Origin: Gnetum montanum
Taxonomy: Eukaryota > Streptophyta > Gnetopsida > Gnetales > Gnetaceae
Length of the DNA: 64,000 nucleotides
Assembly: GCA_015680685.1 (NCBI GenBank)
Contig: MNCI01038288.1
Coordinates: forward strand, 119,899 to 183,898
Direction: 5' to 3'
A program made the translations under genes and the position numbers. The notes under the pieces are model-generated. The model made no database searches. It saw only the letters and a list, made by a program, of their open reading frames with translations, and had not been told where the DNA came from. How positions within the stretch are numbered: position 1 is the first letter of the stretch; each line of letters starts with the position of its first letter. Below, piece by piece: positions 25,781 through 38,479 of this stretch.

Positions 25781-26486
25781 TGTCCAAAAAATGCTAGAAA
25801 AAAGTAAGAGAAGGAAAATCTACCTATGTAGGGCCCCATGCCACATTGGAATCTTGGCTTGGGGGAGATGCTGGAGAAGCTCTTCACTCTTCTCCACAAA
25901 TTCTAGATCTGCCTACCTCTTCCCTTTGTCTCAGCTTACCTTTCCTCTACCCTTGTCCTTCATGGTTACCTTTGCTCATGTTGTTGCTGACATTGTAGCT
26001 CATGCTGCACTCCTAGGTCACACTGCAGTCCAAGAACTCATCCTAGCCCAAAACCCCTTTCCTTCACTTCAAAACCCACTTTTAAATCCAAAACATTCTA
26101 TTTTATTTTCTCTTAATTTATTTTATTTATTTAAATTTACTAGGTCTAAATTTTTTTTTTCATTCATGTCAACTTTATTTTATGTTGGCCTAGTATTCCT
26201 CATTATTCGAACCTCTAGAGATGAGGTCGGAAAAATTATTATTATGCAAAGGAAGGGATGAAAATTTAAAATCAACAAAAAAATAAATACATACATATAT
26301 AAGCATTTCAAAAATTCATAAAATTTTAAGGTCTCATAAACTTATCATTTGCATAAAATTTAAAAATCAAAAAATGCTCTATGCACTCAATCCAAATGAC
26401 AAGTCAACATGAATATTATCTGGCCCTGGTATGGCCTAAAACTACCATGACTACCATTGCACCTCCCAAATTTTTTCAATACATAG

Positions 26487-29400
26487 TTTGATTACCCTAT
26501 GTTCATTTACATTTAGTAACTCTTTCACCAAGGGGATATCTCTTCACTCCCATTTTAAATTGGTATGAGCAAGCACATGGCCACCAAGAATATCCTTTAA
26601 ACATTCTCTCAATGGACCATATGGGGATGTAAAAAGAGAAATCAATCTAAAATCATTTGATCTTGACCCATCCACTTATACTAATTTAATAGCCTCCACT
26701 CAAGAAACATCAGACCGGCCTAAAAATGTAACTAAGAATTTGGATCTAGAAGCTGATAATAACACTGAAGATCCTCTAGTTGAAGTTCCCATTACTACAT
26801 TCAATGGCGAAACTAGAACATTGAAACTAAGTGCCCTACTAGACTCACAACTTGTCAATGACATCACTCAAGTTCTAAAAGAAAACATAAAAACATTTTC
26901 ATGGTCATATACTGACATGCTAGGATTAGACCCTTGAATCATTCAACACATCATTCTTGATGAAAAAATTAAACTGGTAAAGCAAAAAGCACGTAAGGTT
27001 ATACCTAAGGTGGCTTTGGCAGTTTATGCTGAAATCACAAAGCTCTACCAAGTTAATTTCATCTAGGCTGTTGATTATTCCGATTGGGTATCAAACATTG
27101 TTGTAGTGCCTAAGAAGAACGGTAGTATACGCATATGCATCGACTTCTATGATCTCAACACAGCCACTATAAAGGATGATTTCTCGTTACCTAGCTTTGA
27201 TCAACTTATTAACACAACTACTAGGCATGCACTATTATCCTTTATGGATGGATTTTTAGGAATCAACCAAATAAGAATCAATTTGGAACATCAACTCAGA
27301 ACAACTTTTATGACACCTTGGGGTACATTCTATTATACTATGATGTCATTTGGCCTTAAAAATGTAGGAGCTACATATCAACAGGCAATGACATATATAT
27401 TTAGTAATTACATGCTCAATTTTCTCAATGATTATGTTCACAATATTGTGGTTAAATCTAAAACAATTGAATAACATGCAAAAGATCTAGACCTAGTGCT
27501 TAAATGTTGTCTCAAATATGACCTTAGACTCAATCCAAAGAAGTGTGTCTTTGGTGTCAAAATGGGAAAAATGCTTGGCTTCATAGTCTCTAAAATAGGA
27601 ATATGGATAAACCTTGATAAGGTTAAGGAAATAACTAACATGTAACCACTAAAGAACCTCACAGAATTATGTGGTCTTCAAGGTAGGCTACAATTCATTA
27701 GATGCTTTATTGAAAGGTTAACAAATAAGTTGAGACCCATGCAGCACCTATTATGAAAAAATGTGCATTTGCAATGGACCCAACAATGTTAGGAAGCATT
27801 TGAGAACATAAAGTAGGAGCTGACTCAACTACTGACTGTTTATCCCCCGCAAGGCGATAAACCTTTTTACATCTACCTTGCAACTTCTAATGCTTCCATT
27901 GCATTGATTCTTTGTCAAAAACATAAAGATGGAGTTGAGATCCTGGTATATTACCTAAGCCATACTTTAATTGCCTATGAACAACAATAAAATGATGTAG
28001 AGAAATCATGTGTTGACCCTTTTTTTGCCTTAAAGAAATGGTGGCATTATCTCTTTCACAATCAAGTTTACATCATTTGCAAGGATAATGTACTATGTGC
28101 CATCACTAACATCTACCAGTCGAGTAGGATAGCTAGGTGGAAAGCGATGATCACAAAGTTTGACCTACACTATGTTGCTCAATCTTCCATAAAAGGTCAA
28201 CCAATAGTCACTCAATTGGCCATCTCACCAACACATGATCAAGCAATGATTAGCCTTGAGTTCCTCGATGAGATTGTTAATATTATAGACACCATACCTG
28301 ACAACTACGAGGTAATCCTCTATTTCGATGGAGCTTCAACCTCTCGAGGAGGAAGTGCTGCAGCCATTTTAATGTACCCCTTTGGAGAAATCCAACACTT
28401 TGCCTACCAATTAACCTTTCTTTATACCAATAACTTGGAATACGAAGGTCTTCTCAAAGCCCTTCAAGTAGCATTGACTTCAGGAATGACACATCTTGTA
28501 GTTCGAGGTGATTCACAGTTGGTCATTAATCAGGTCATGGAAGTTTACACATGCAAAGCTCTCCATTTGCAACCGTATTATGACTTGACCAAACATTTTC
28601 TGAAGTAGTTGATAGAAGTGGATATACAACATGTCCCTAGAAGCAAAAACACCATCGCTGATGCACTTGATACATTAGCCTTAAACATGACACCCAAAAT
28701 GTTCCATGCATTGCCTAGCTCCATTAGAAGTTGTGTCGAACCTATAATTAACACTCTTGATGAAATGCCTATAGCATCTGTTAGTACAACACATGTAATA
28801 GAATGGTACAATGACATCAAAGAGTACCTTCTAAGAGGTGAGCCTCCACAACACTTGACAAATGCTCAAAAGGACGTTGTGCGAAAATGCTCTTGGCAAT
28901 ATGCATTAATAGGAAAAACTTTGTGTCACAAATCCTATGAAGGCATTCTACTGATGTGCATTAGTAGCATCAATGATCAAATGATTGTAGAAAAATTCCA
29001 CAAAGGACTTTGTAGAGGGCACATTGCACCCAAAGAAATGGCAATGAAGATTAGGCGTTTAGGCTACTATTGGCCACACATGGAGTACGATTGTATCTCC
29101 AAGGTCAGAACATGTGACATTTTCCAAAAGCATGGTAATCTAATACATGTGGCACCTAAAAAATTGCACACAACAAAAATCACATGGCCATTCTAAAAAT
29201 GGGTATTAGACTTAATTGGACCAATAATGCCATCATCCTCTACAAGAAATAACTTCATTATCACTACAACTGAATACATCACAAAATGTGTAGAAGCTAT
29301 TCCCCTTAGGAAGACCACTTCAAAACATATTTTCACTTTCATAATAGAAAATATCGTGACCTATTTTGGTATTCCAATGACCATCATTACTAACAATGGG

Positions 29401-30042
29401 CCACAATTTAGCAGTGTAGATACTAAAAGCTTCTGTGAAAGCTTGGGTATTAAACATGCAATTTCATCACCTTACTACCCACATAGCAATGGTCAAGTAG
29501 AAGCTACAAACAAAACTATCATCATGATGCTTAGAAGGATGTTAAACCAAAGGAAGAGGCGATGGCACAAACAACTAGTCTATGCATTATGGGCATACAG
29601 AATGACACATCGAACATCTACAGGTAAAACTCAATATAGTCTTGTATAGGGATCTAAAGCTATTTTACCTTTGGAGTTATAGGTTTCCTCATTGTGGATA
29701 GCTCTCTCTGGCCTTCTTAATGAAAGTCAAAACAATGAACTGTGCATTGCAGACCTTGACTTGATGGAGGAAGAACATGTGCAAACACTTGATCAAATTG
29801 AGTGGTACATGAAACAACAGCGGCAACGACACAAACACAATCTACACAAGTGCCCCATGAAAGAAGGATACTTAGTCCTTAAAGCCACCTGTGAACATCT
29901 AGACAAATTCTTAGCCAACTAGGAAGGGCCTTACTTAGTCATCAAGGCATACAATAATGTAGCATTTAAACTTCTTGACATGGATGGGAACGAATTTTCT
30001 AATCCTACAAATCACCTATACCTAAAATGGTACTATGTCTGA
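26487..30042 (+). pseudogene. pol of Tat/Ogre-like element 1 (RT, RNase H, aRNase H, integrase)
   Basis: One frame runs throughout with scattered stops. RT spans about 27,060-27,480 (VPKKNGSIRICIDF; FMTPWGTF). Its YxDD box is YVHN at 27,433-27,444, so the catalytic Asp pair is lost. A decayed retroviral-type RNase H follows (27,780-28,140). Next is a second, archaeal-type RNase H (28,310-28,670), diagnostic of the Tat lineage. Its four acidic residues are all present: FDGAS (28,327), YEGL (28,444), GDSQ (28,510) and ADAL (28,660). Integrase (28,960-29,650) has HKG..RGH with one Cys of the zinc site lost. In its core the second catalytic Asp is Asn (TNNG, codon 29,392-29,394), while PHSNGQVEA keeps the Glu. 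The C-terminal end reads DGNEFSNPTNHLYLKWYY. Confidence 0.93.
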
Positions 30043-30059
30043 TGAACTTGAGGTACGTA

Positions 30060-30430
30060 ACAGTCCTAGCATCATGACTTAAAACTGATACCATAGAACA
30101 GTCCTGGCATCATGACTTAAAACTGATACCATAGAATGATCCTCAGGCTATGACTTGAAACTGGCACCACAGGATGTCCTGGAGTCATAACAATAAACCG
30201 ACACCACACAGCTCCATATGGCATAATACTAAACTACCACATCTATCCACCATGACTTAAAACTAGCATCCAAAGTCCACTAAGACTGTAAACTAGTTTG
30301 CCTCTTCATAGTCTACTACGACTATAAACTAGCAACGCACCATCTGCTATGACGCTAAACTGGTGTCGTCCAAAGGGTTATGACGTGAAACTAACCCACA
30401 ACAATCCACTAAGACTATAAACTGGGGACA
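30060..30430 (+). repeat. boundary motif block after pol, element 1
   Basis: About ten degenerate copies of CATGACTTAAAACTGATACCATAG-like phrases. The first two are nearly identical, 45 bp apart; the later ones vary (CTATGACGCTAAACTGG, CTAAGACTRTAAACTAG). The block lies immediately after the pol stop and matches the block at 20,190-20,470. Confidence 0.85.
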
Positions 30431-31628
30431 TCATCGACTACTATATAATACTCAAAAAAATATGTTGCTACAATTGGCTGTACGTGTTCCATAAAGGCTT
30501 GCTGCAAAATTTTTCTCATGGACCCAAATGAAGCTGATGTTGTTCTATCTTCTTTGAAATTGCACATGGTGGCTCCATCTCCTTGGCTATTCTCAAGTTT
30601 AAAGTTCTTAGCTAACCAAATCATTTGTGGTTTCCTTATCTTCTTAGAGTTGTGTTTGCAGGATGACATGCTGGAGGCATTCGTGCATAGATGCACTTCA
30701 TAATGACAATGAGGTATCACATTCTTCCTAATGCACGTAACTGGGTTAATCAATCCATTCATAAGTACATTCCCGACTCTCGATACATCTCCTTTTTCTC
30801 CATCATGCCCCCTTATCCTATTCAATTACTTCCCCTAGATACATTGTATCCCACTCACATCAAAGCCCTTGATACACTATTGCACACTGTAACTTTCTAA
30901 GCAGTTGCAATGCAAAACACAGTATATGATGCATGACACAAAATGCAAGCGCTCGAACACAAGCACAACACTAAAAGCAAGCTCTTTCAAAAGGACCCAA
31001 AAGAAGAAAAGAAAAACAAAAAAGAAAACAAAAATAAAAGAAAATAAGAAAGAAAAAAAAGAAAAAGAACAAAAGGGTTGAAGAGAAAAATGTATGGAAA
31101 AGGTCTTCATGACCTCATTGACATCATAAACCAAAGACTATTGGCTATTCTCATACAAGCCCCAGGTGAGAGGGCAATTATCTTGGAAAATAGTTATACT
31201 CGTATCTCAAAGAGATCATGTTACACATCATCACATGGCTTTGGCTATTTACAACGGGCCCCATAAACACTCTACAAGAGTCTCATTTCTCCAAAGAATG
31301 CACCTCCTATGTCTCGGCTCCGAGTCTGCTAAACACTGGCTATTGACAAGGACCAAAGATATGACTCATTCATGTGAGAGCATTCCTCTTCCATGATTCC
31401 TATAGCAACTATAACCCTTGATCAACTCCAAAATTTCCCCAGTTATAACCAATTCCCTTGCATCTTGAATTGCATTCCCTCAATCCTATGTACTTTTGAA
31501 AATAGTGTGATGATGCCCAGTCATGAGCCGATGGATAATGCTTGGTACTTGGTTGTTCATGGTGTTTTTCACTTCTTTGTCGTTGCCTCTTGGGTGGATT
31601 CCTCCAGATGTCAACAAAGTCGTGCTAA
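30431..31628 (+). other. 3' non-coding part of element 1, with an A/G-rich tract
   Basis: No convincing coding sequence. A nearly pure A/G tract with a few T and C lies at 30,990-31,095 and could be a decayed polypurine-type region. It is 530 bases from the start of Y, too far to be a normal polypurine tract for that LTR. The remaining sequence up to 31,628 has no gene that I can support. Confidence 0.5.
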
Positions 31629-33301
31629 TGAAACACTACTAATTTTATCCTAACACTTTGAAAAGACTCAAGCCCTTTCGAGCATTCGGGAGGAAAAATT
31701 TGACTAAGGCATGGAGCTCACGCCCAGCTTGCTCATGCTATCAAGCTAGCTTGCCCTCAATGTGAGCAAATCCAAACAACATCAAAATCAAGTCAAAGGT
31801 GGCTCAGTATAAGGGTCCAAGGCATTTCCAAGGGTCATTGTTGTGTCTAGTTCAAAGTTTCAGCATACAGGAATCCAAATTTCAAGTCAAAAAGTGCAAA
31901 TTTTCTCAGTCACTCTGTGGTCACGCTAAGGTCACACTGGCAGTGTGACTACAGCGTGACCAACTCTGATAGCCCAAAAAATGAGTTACAATCATCAAAT
32001 TTCCAAGGTGTAAGCCATCCTCAATATCCACTAATATCCACTCCAAGCTTCACCATTTGGAAATTCAAATTTGGAGACAAATTGTTCACATTTTTATCCT
32101 CATGTTGTCACTCACGCTGAGGTCATGCTGCCTGTGTGAGTGTAGCATGAGCAACTTTCAGAGCTCAAAATTGAGTCAAAATGGTCTAATTTCCAAAGTA
32201 CAAAGTCATCCTCAGGGCTCATTTGTTGACAACTTTAGATTTTAGCCTCCAAAATTCCAAATTTCAAGTCCAAAAATTGTAGTTTTTGCAGCTCACGCTG
32301 TGGTCACACTGCACTCACACTAGCAGCATGAGTGTAGCGTGTGCATGTTGAGACAAAGTCAACTCAAGCTAGAAGTTCTTGTCAAGTAGAGATGACTCAA
32401 ACACCCACAATACCACTCAAATCGACATTCTGTAGTAGTCAATTCAGAGATCCATAAGTTTCAAGCGAGCCAGAGTCAATTTCTCTTGTTGTACATTATC
32501 ATTTCATTGTAAATTTTCATTTGTGAGCTTTTCAAGACCTTACACTCTAAATTTTATGTGCTTCCATGAGCATAAGCTAGCTTGACTAAGTTAACACATG
32601 TTGTAAGATACAATGCACTTGGTCAAAAATGTAGCTTGCCGACACACATCCAACTCACATATAGCTGTCCATTAGACACATGTCACATGATCCATTTTCC
32701 TCTCACCCCTCAGCCATTGATTCCATCCATGAATTTCATGCTTGAACCTAGCCAAACCCTATAAATACCCTGTCAATTCACATAAATAGGGTTGAAATTT
32801 TGGAATATTGACAGCTTAGGAAACACAAACTAGCAATCCTTAGGCACTCGGGCACACTTGACTCCTAGCATCCAAGCAGTTCTGAAACACATAATATCAC
32901 CCCGAGGCTTGGCGCTTGACCTATCATACACATGTGCAGCTACGCTTTGACTAGTGCACATCTTTTCTAAGTAATATAATATAGTTTATTTTACCAGCCA
33001 TTATTTTGTTTACTCTGTTTTACATTGCATTTGTTTGCAATACTGTTCTACGTATGATCTATTTGCATTTTGTACACCATTATTTACATTTCAAACATCA
33101 GTTACGATAACCCCATTGCAAGTAGTAGTTTACACTCAGGGATGTCCTTGGTTGATTTGTGTGCAGACCATCCAAGGCACTCTACCTTCATTTACTTTTC
33201 CAGCTTCCCCTTGGGTGAAGGTAGGGTCAGCTATGTCTACCCAACAATCTTTCGGTGTTTTTTTTCCTTCCATCCTTGCACTGACAATTTAGGTCAGCAC
33301 A
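31629..33301 (+). mobile_element. LTR Y, copy 2 (1,673 bp)
   Basis: It begins TGAAACAC and ends CAGCACA, and aligns with copy 1 throughout. Tandem cores lie near 31,710, 31,906, 32,093 and 32,288. Relative to copy 1 about 180 bp are missing around 32,340. There copy 1 has its fifth core, so the loss looks like recombination between 190-bp units. The TATA-like box is at 32,760. It ends next to ATTACACCATCC, which is the right part of X, as in copy 1. It probably served as the 3' LTR of element 1. Confidence 0.8.
32760..32767 (+). promoter_or_regulatory. TATA-like box of LTR Y, copy 2
   Basis: TATAAATA at the position equivalent to 14,405 in copy 1. It is conserved between the two copies although surrounding bases differ. 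Confidence 0.5.
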
Positions 33302-34915
33302 ATTACACCATCCATGCTAGCTTTCTTCTTCCATTCTAAGCCTTCTACCATCCTTACTAGAGTGCATGGTCAATGTTAAAGTCAATGGAGTGTTGAAATC
33401 GAGTCCATGTTCCTTCTACCCTAGTGGGAAGGTGTATCGACACAGGGAGGATGAAACTTAATGCTGGGTGGGAAGGTTAACCCACCATTCACACTGAGCA
33501 TGATGATTTCCACATCCTCCATGTTGGGAGTAGGTGGGCTATACCACTCCATTCTAGGGTTAGGTGAGATCTACCTCTCTATGCTAGGGGTAGGTGAACC
33601 ATAACTCCCATACATGCATTTCCAATGTAGAAACTACTATACCCCCCGCCCCCCACCCCCCATCCCCCACCCCCCAAAAAAAAAGAAATCCCATAAAATT
33701 ACCATTTTGGCATTCCAAAAGCCATTTTTGATCCTCCCAATTCCAAATATAAACATTACATGACCTTTTCCAATTAGAATATGAGGCTTTAACTGCTTAT
33801 GAGGCATTTTAGCCCCAAAAGTATGAGATATGTCGAATTTCCCTTCATGGATTACAATCTTCACATTTACAATGAAGTTTGCCTCAAGTTTCATGGGTTG
33901 AAGGCTACATGATGAAAAATGATTACAACATGCAAATTTTGGTGTTTTTTCAATAGGCATTAACAAAGAATATAAAACACCACTATAGGTCCACCACCAA
34001 CATTTCCTTTCTGTGTTTGATCCAATCATGTCAAACCATGCTAAAGAGTGTTCATGATGATGGAGTAAAGTTAAGATGGGGAGATGGCCTTGAAGCCATA
34101 AGAAAATTATCATGAAGGCTAATGATGCATTCCAAGTATTGATAGCATGGATATAATGTGCCATTGATGTGTAGATTAAGTAACTTATGCTATGCACTTT
34201 TTGTTTAGATGTGTTATCCACTCAAAAATGCATTTAAGGAACTAACACTTCACACCAAAGTTCTTTAGCCATTAGGCCCCTCCATTATGTTTAGAGTGAT
34301 TATTCTTTACTGGCCATTTGGCTTAACAATTTTCCATCCCCCCTTTTCTTGTGGGGTGAAACCTTCATTTGTTTTTTTCCCAAAGCTTGGTTTCGTTTAG
34401 TTTTCCCATTTGGTGACTTGTGTTATAGTTAATGGACTTGGAGCTTTCCCATTGAATGAGATGTCTTATGTCTAATGGAATTAATGATTTTCCACTAAAT
34501 GAGATGTGTTACATTCAAGTGGGCTTGGAGATGGAGTGCAATGAAAGCGTGTCACATGGTCATAAATGCAAGAATGCTAGACATTGGTTAACATTATTTC
34601 TCAAGGTATGGAATGCCAGAATTAGGTTATGGGACTAGGCTCAAGGAGTGGTGGTAGATGGAGGACAATGGTACAAGAAATCTTTATATAGTAGGAAAAA
34701 CTCACCAAATCTTTCATATTGAGGCCATGTGGTGGCATGTTTCTATAATGGGTTGCACCTTTGTAATGGCTCCAAGGTTCATCCTACAAGCACAACTCCA
34801 AGAGTACAAGAAAACTAAGTAAATATAACATGTTATAGCATTAAAATTTTCATAGGCCACATAGAATAATGAGATGACAAATAAAGCCAAAGTTACCTAG
34901 GACACCAAAGTTTCC
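33302..34915 (+). repeat. repeat X, right part (copy 3)
   Basis: It matches 14,948-16,528 with scattered substitutions, a C-run at 33,640-33,680 and a few small indels. No left part of X precedes LTR Y copy 2. The match ends at TTTCCA (34,915), where the 3' flank of element 2 begins. No gene is seen. Confidence 0.85.
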
Positions 34916-34916
34916 A

Positions 34917-35045
34917 TATTTAGGCCATGGTAGGCCATGATACTAGTTTAAGTCCCTAGTAGGCCATGGTGCCAATTTAAGATTGTAGTGGACCTTGGTA
35001 CTATTGTAAGCCCTTAGTAGGCCATCAAAAGGTTCATGTAGGCTC
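34917..35045 (-). repeat. boundary motif block after pol, element 2
   Basis: Three or four copies of a phrase that on the minus strand reads about CATGGCCTACTAGGGACTTA then AACTAGTATCATGG. This is the same motif as in the blocks of element 1 and the same position relative to pol, in opposite orientation. Confidence 0.75.
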
Positions 35046-35076
35046 ACTTGATGTTGGCTATGAAGGTTATTATAGG

Positions 35077-38000
35077 CTACATGTAGTATGACTTTAGATA
35101 GAAATGATCAACGATATTGGCAAACTCATTCCCATCCATGTGCATGATCTTGAATGCTCTATTGATGTAGGCTATGGTGACTAGGAAGGATCCTTCCCAA
35201 TTGGTTGATATTTTACCCACATGCCCATAGATGCCTTTGAGGTCTAGGTCATCATCCTTGATCTTATGGTTGGTCAAGTTATGATGGTGATGCAATTTCT
35301 ACCTCTCTTGATATTGCTTAATGTGAGCAAGCATTCACACCTATTGCTTCTCCACCAAGTCTAGGTCCATTGCCTGTAACTCCTTACTTTGTTGATCATT
35401 AATGAAATTGGTCAAGGCTACTCGGAGTGATGGCACCTACAATTCAAGAGGTAGAACAACTTCAAAACCATAAACTAGGCTATAAAGAATTACACTAGTT
35501 TTCATATAGTAGGTTTTCTGATAAGCCTAAAGGGCATGGACAAGTTACTCATGCCATTTACTTGATTTTACCTATTTGTTATCTTGAGGATAACAAGGTG
35601 ATGAGAAAGAGTGCTTAATGCCTAGGTCATGTTAGAAATCCTTCATTTCTTGGTTACTAAATTTTAGTTCATTGTCTGTGACTATGATCATGGATATGCC
35701 AAAATGGGCTATTATATTGTCTAGTATGAATTTATAGACTTGTTTAGATGTAGTCTTCCTTAGGTGAATGTCCTCAACTTTCTTGGTAAAGTATTTGATT
35801 GTGATGATGATGAAGCTATGCCTTGTAGAACACCTAGGTGTTATAGCTCTAATAATATTGAACCCCTATCGTTAAAATAGCTAAGTAATTTGACTAGGGT
35901 GTAACTCAGTCAATGGTACATGTATGAGATTACTATGCCACTAGCATGTGTCATAAGTCTTAATCTTCTGTTAGCATTCTCTTTTCATATAGGACTAGTC
36001 GTAACCTAACCATATAATTGTAATAGCCATGGCTATAGGTCCTATATGTCCCACATAAACACCCTCAAGATCTTGCTTTAGGATTGTTCTAGCCTTGGTT
36101 TTACCTAAGCACACTAACAATATGCCATCATAGAATCATCAACATAACGTGTTATTACCTACTATGACATCCTTTTGAAAGGTAGTTAGTCCTTGTGAAG
36201 GTTCATCATGCATATTGTAAAATTTGATATCATCATAACACTCCTTGATAGGAGCAACATGAACTATAGCTAAAAAGGTATCCTCAGCACTTTACATGAT
36301 GGGAATAGCACAATCCATAGTCAAGGTGGATAACTTGCTAAGCACATCTAACATCACAGTGAGGGCTACTATTGAAATGGAATTAGCTATGACATTCTTG
36401 TTTTGGGATATGTGTTGGATATAAAAATCTATAAATTGTTGTAATAATTTCTTCCCTAAGCCATAATAAGGTTGTAGATGTTTGGTTTTGCATGCATAAA
36501 CCTCAGTTACTTGGTTGAGCACAAGTTGTGAATTGCCTCTGATCATTAATCGCTTGATTCCTAGGTTATGAGCTACCATCATCCCCTTGATCAAACCTTC
36601 ATACTTCACTATGTTGTTGGTACCCAAAAACTGGAAATGGTAGGTGAAGGGTTGGATTTCACTAGATGGGAATGTTATGATGGTAGTGGCACTAGTCCCA
36701 TGGGTATTTGAAGCTCCATTAAAATTCATGATCACCTCATAACCCTTAGGCATTTGGCTAACAATATTTACATATTCATTAGGAAACTTAGGATCTATCA
36801 TTGCTTGGTCATCAACGGGTACAATAGTGAGTTTTATGACTATGGCTTGACCTTTCATTGAAATTTGAGAGATGTAATGAAGGCCAAACTCCACTATTAT
36901 GGATTTTCATTAGGGTATACGGCTACTTTCATAGATATTGATCATTGTGTCTCGAAGCACATTATCTTTGGAAATGACATTAACATAGCTTTTGAAGAGG
37001 TAGTGTTTCCAATTCTTCAATGAGAATACTAGTGATAGAAAATACTTCTCCACTTTAGTGTATTGAGTCTCATGGGCAACTAATTCATGGTTGAGGTAGT
37101 ATACTAGCATATATGCTCCATCATTATGTTTCTAACAGAGTAGAGATGCAATGGACATGTCAAAAATAGCAAAGGTATATGTAAAATAGTTTACCCTCTT
37201 GTGGAGGATAAAATATTAGTAGCTGTTCCAACTCTTGCTTAAGGTTTTTAAAGGCCTCTTGGCATTGAGTCATCCACTCATTGTGAACCCCTTTCTTAAG
37301 CAAGCATTGCATGGATTGTAGCTTATTGATAAGCCTGGCGATAGACCAACAAATAAATTTTAATATACCTTATGATCCCCCAAGCTCCTTAAGGGTAGTA
37401 GGTGTTCCAATTTGGATATGACCTTAACCTTATTTCAATTAACATGTATCCCTACTTAAAATACTAAAAAGCTAAGCATCTTTCTGGTCTTGACACTGAA
37501 GACACACTTCTTAGGATTGAGCTTAAGTTCATACTTAAGGCATTGTTTAAGTACAAGGTCTAGGCCATGTGCATCTTTTTTGACAACTTTGGATTTAACA
37601 GCTATCATCTATGTAATTTTTGAGCAAACCTAGTGTGTAATCATTGAAGATATACATGATGACTCATTGGTAGGTTGTACCAACATTCTTAAGATAAAAG
37701 AACATCATGGTATAGCAAAAGGTATCCCAAGAGGTTATGAAGGTCTTGCTAAGTTGATATTCTAGGTTGATCCTAATCTAGTTATATTCCAAGAATCCAT
37801 CCATAAAGGATAACAAGGCATGGTTGATCATAGTATCAATAAGTTGATCAATACTAGGCAAAGAAAAGTCATCCTTAATGGTTTCCTCATTTAGGTCTTG
37901 GAAATTGATGCAAATACAAATACTCCAATTATTATTAATGACTAATACTATGTTGAAAACCTATTCTACATAATCAACAACCCAAATGAAACTAGCTTGC

Positions 38001-38475
38001 TAGAGTTTTGTCATTTCATCATAAACTACCAAGGCCAAATTATGTCTAATCTTATGCACTTTCTACTTGATTGGTCTAATGCTCAAATCAAGTATGATGT
38101 TATGTTGCATTAGATGTGGACATAGGCTTGGAATATCTTATATGACTAAGAAAATGATTTTATTTTGTCTTACAAGACCTTGGTGATGTTTTGAGCCTAT
38201 TGGGTTTCTAGTGAGGAACTTACTTTTAGAATTTTCTCATTACCACTATATGTTGTGATAGAAACCTCAACAAGAGAGTCTTTAGTAATGTTACTAGCCT
38301 CTAAGTCAAGGGTTTTAATGAGATTTTTAGGCCATTCTAGAGGTTTCTCTATCAAGGCTATGTGTTTACTCTCAAGCTCAAGATGTAGGTAATTATTATT
38401 GATACACCTTTCTACTTCCCCATAAGATCCCGTTAGGTTCAAAGGTAATTGATCTCCTCCTAGGTACTCATACTC
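35077..38475 (-). pseudogene. pol of Tat/Ogre-like element 2
   Basis: Minus-strand polyprotein homologous to that at 26.5-30.0 kb. It starts near 38,475 (NLTGSYGEVE, the counterpart of NGPYGDVKRE). In RT the YIDD box is intact at 37,615-37,604. The first RNase H is near 37,110-36,910. The archaeal-type RNase H follows at 36,790-36,380. There three of the four acidic residues have become Asn (FNGAS 36,720, GNSQ 36,534, ANSI 36,384) while the Glu of YEGL remains. Integrase spans about 36,200-35,330 with TDNE keeping the second Asp. The C-terminal end (DGNEFANIVDHFYLKSYY, 35,150-35,080) closely matches element 1. Stops and frameshifts are frequent, so it is inactive. Confidence 0.9.
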
Positions 38476-38479
38476 TAGT

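Larger units (their letters stand above)
20162..26486 (+). other. possible element intron between protease and RT (prediction)
   Basis: The gag-pro frame ends inside AG/GTAAGT, a strong 5' splice-site match (donor GT at 20,162). Near the start of the pol frame there is a pyrimidine-rich run and CATAG (AG at 26,485-26,486). Joining 20,161 to 26,487 keeps the reading frame and would fuse gag-pro to pol. Ogre elements are known to have an intron at this place. Against it: in element 3 the equivalent codon is CAA rather than TAA, so the GTAAGT here may have arisen by a single C-to-T change. Confidence 0.35.

Noticed and set aside
25791-26261. 156-codon open stretch on the plus strand
   Set aside because: It lies between the motif array and pol, shows no family features, begins inside a low-constraint region and ends in T-rich sequence. 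It is best explained as a chance frame.
30415-30825. 136-codon open stretch on the minus strand after pol
   Set aside because: It overlaps the boundary motif block and has no recognisable domain. A plus-strand open stretch overlaps it too, so neither is supported.
33637-34221. 194-codon minus-strand open stretch within X
   Set aside because: The equivalent region of the other X copies is broken (only 78 codons near 15,410-15,646), and its end is a translated C-run. No family features.
34917-35040. Independent satellite unrelated to the elements
   Set aside because: The phrases match the boundary motif of the Tat-like elements in the expected orientation and place, so a separate origin is not needed.
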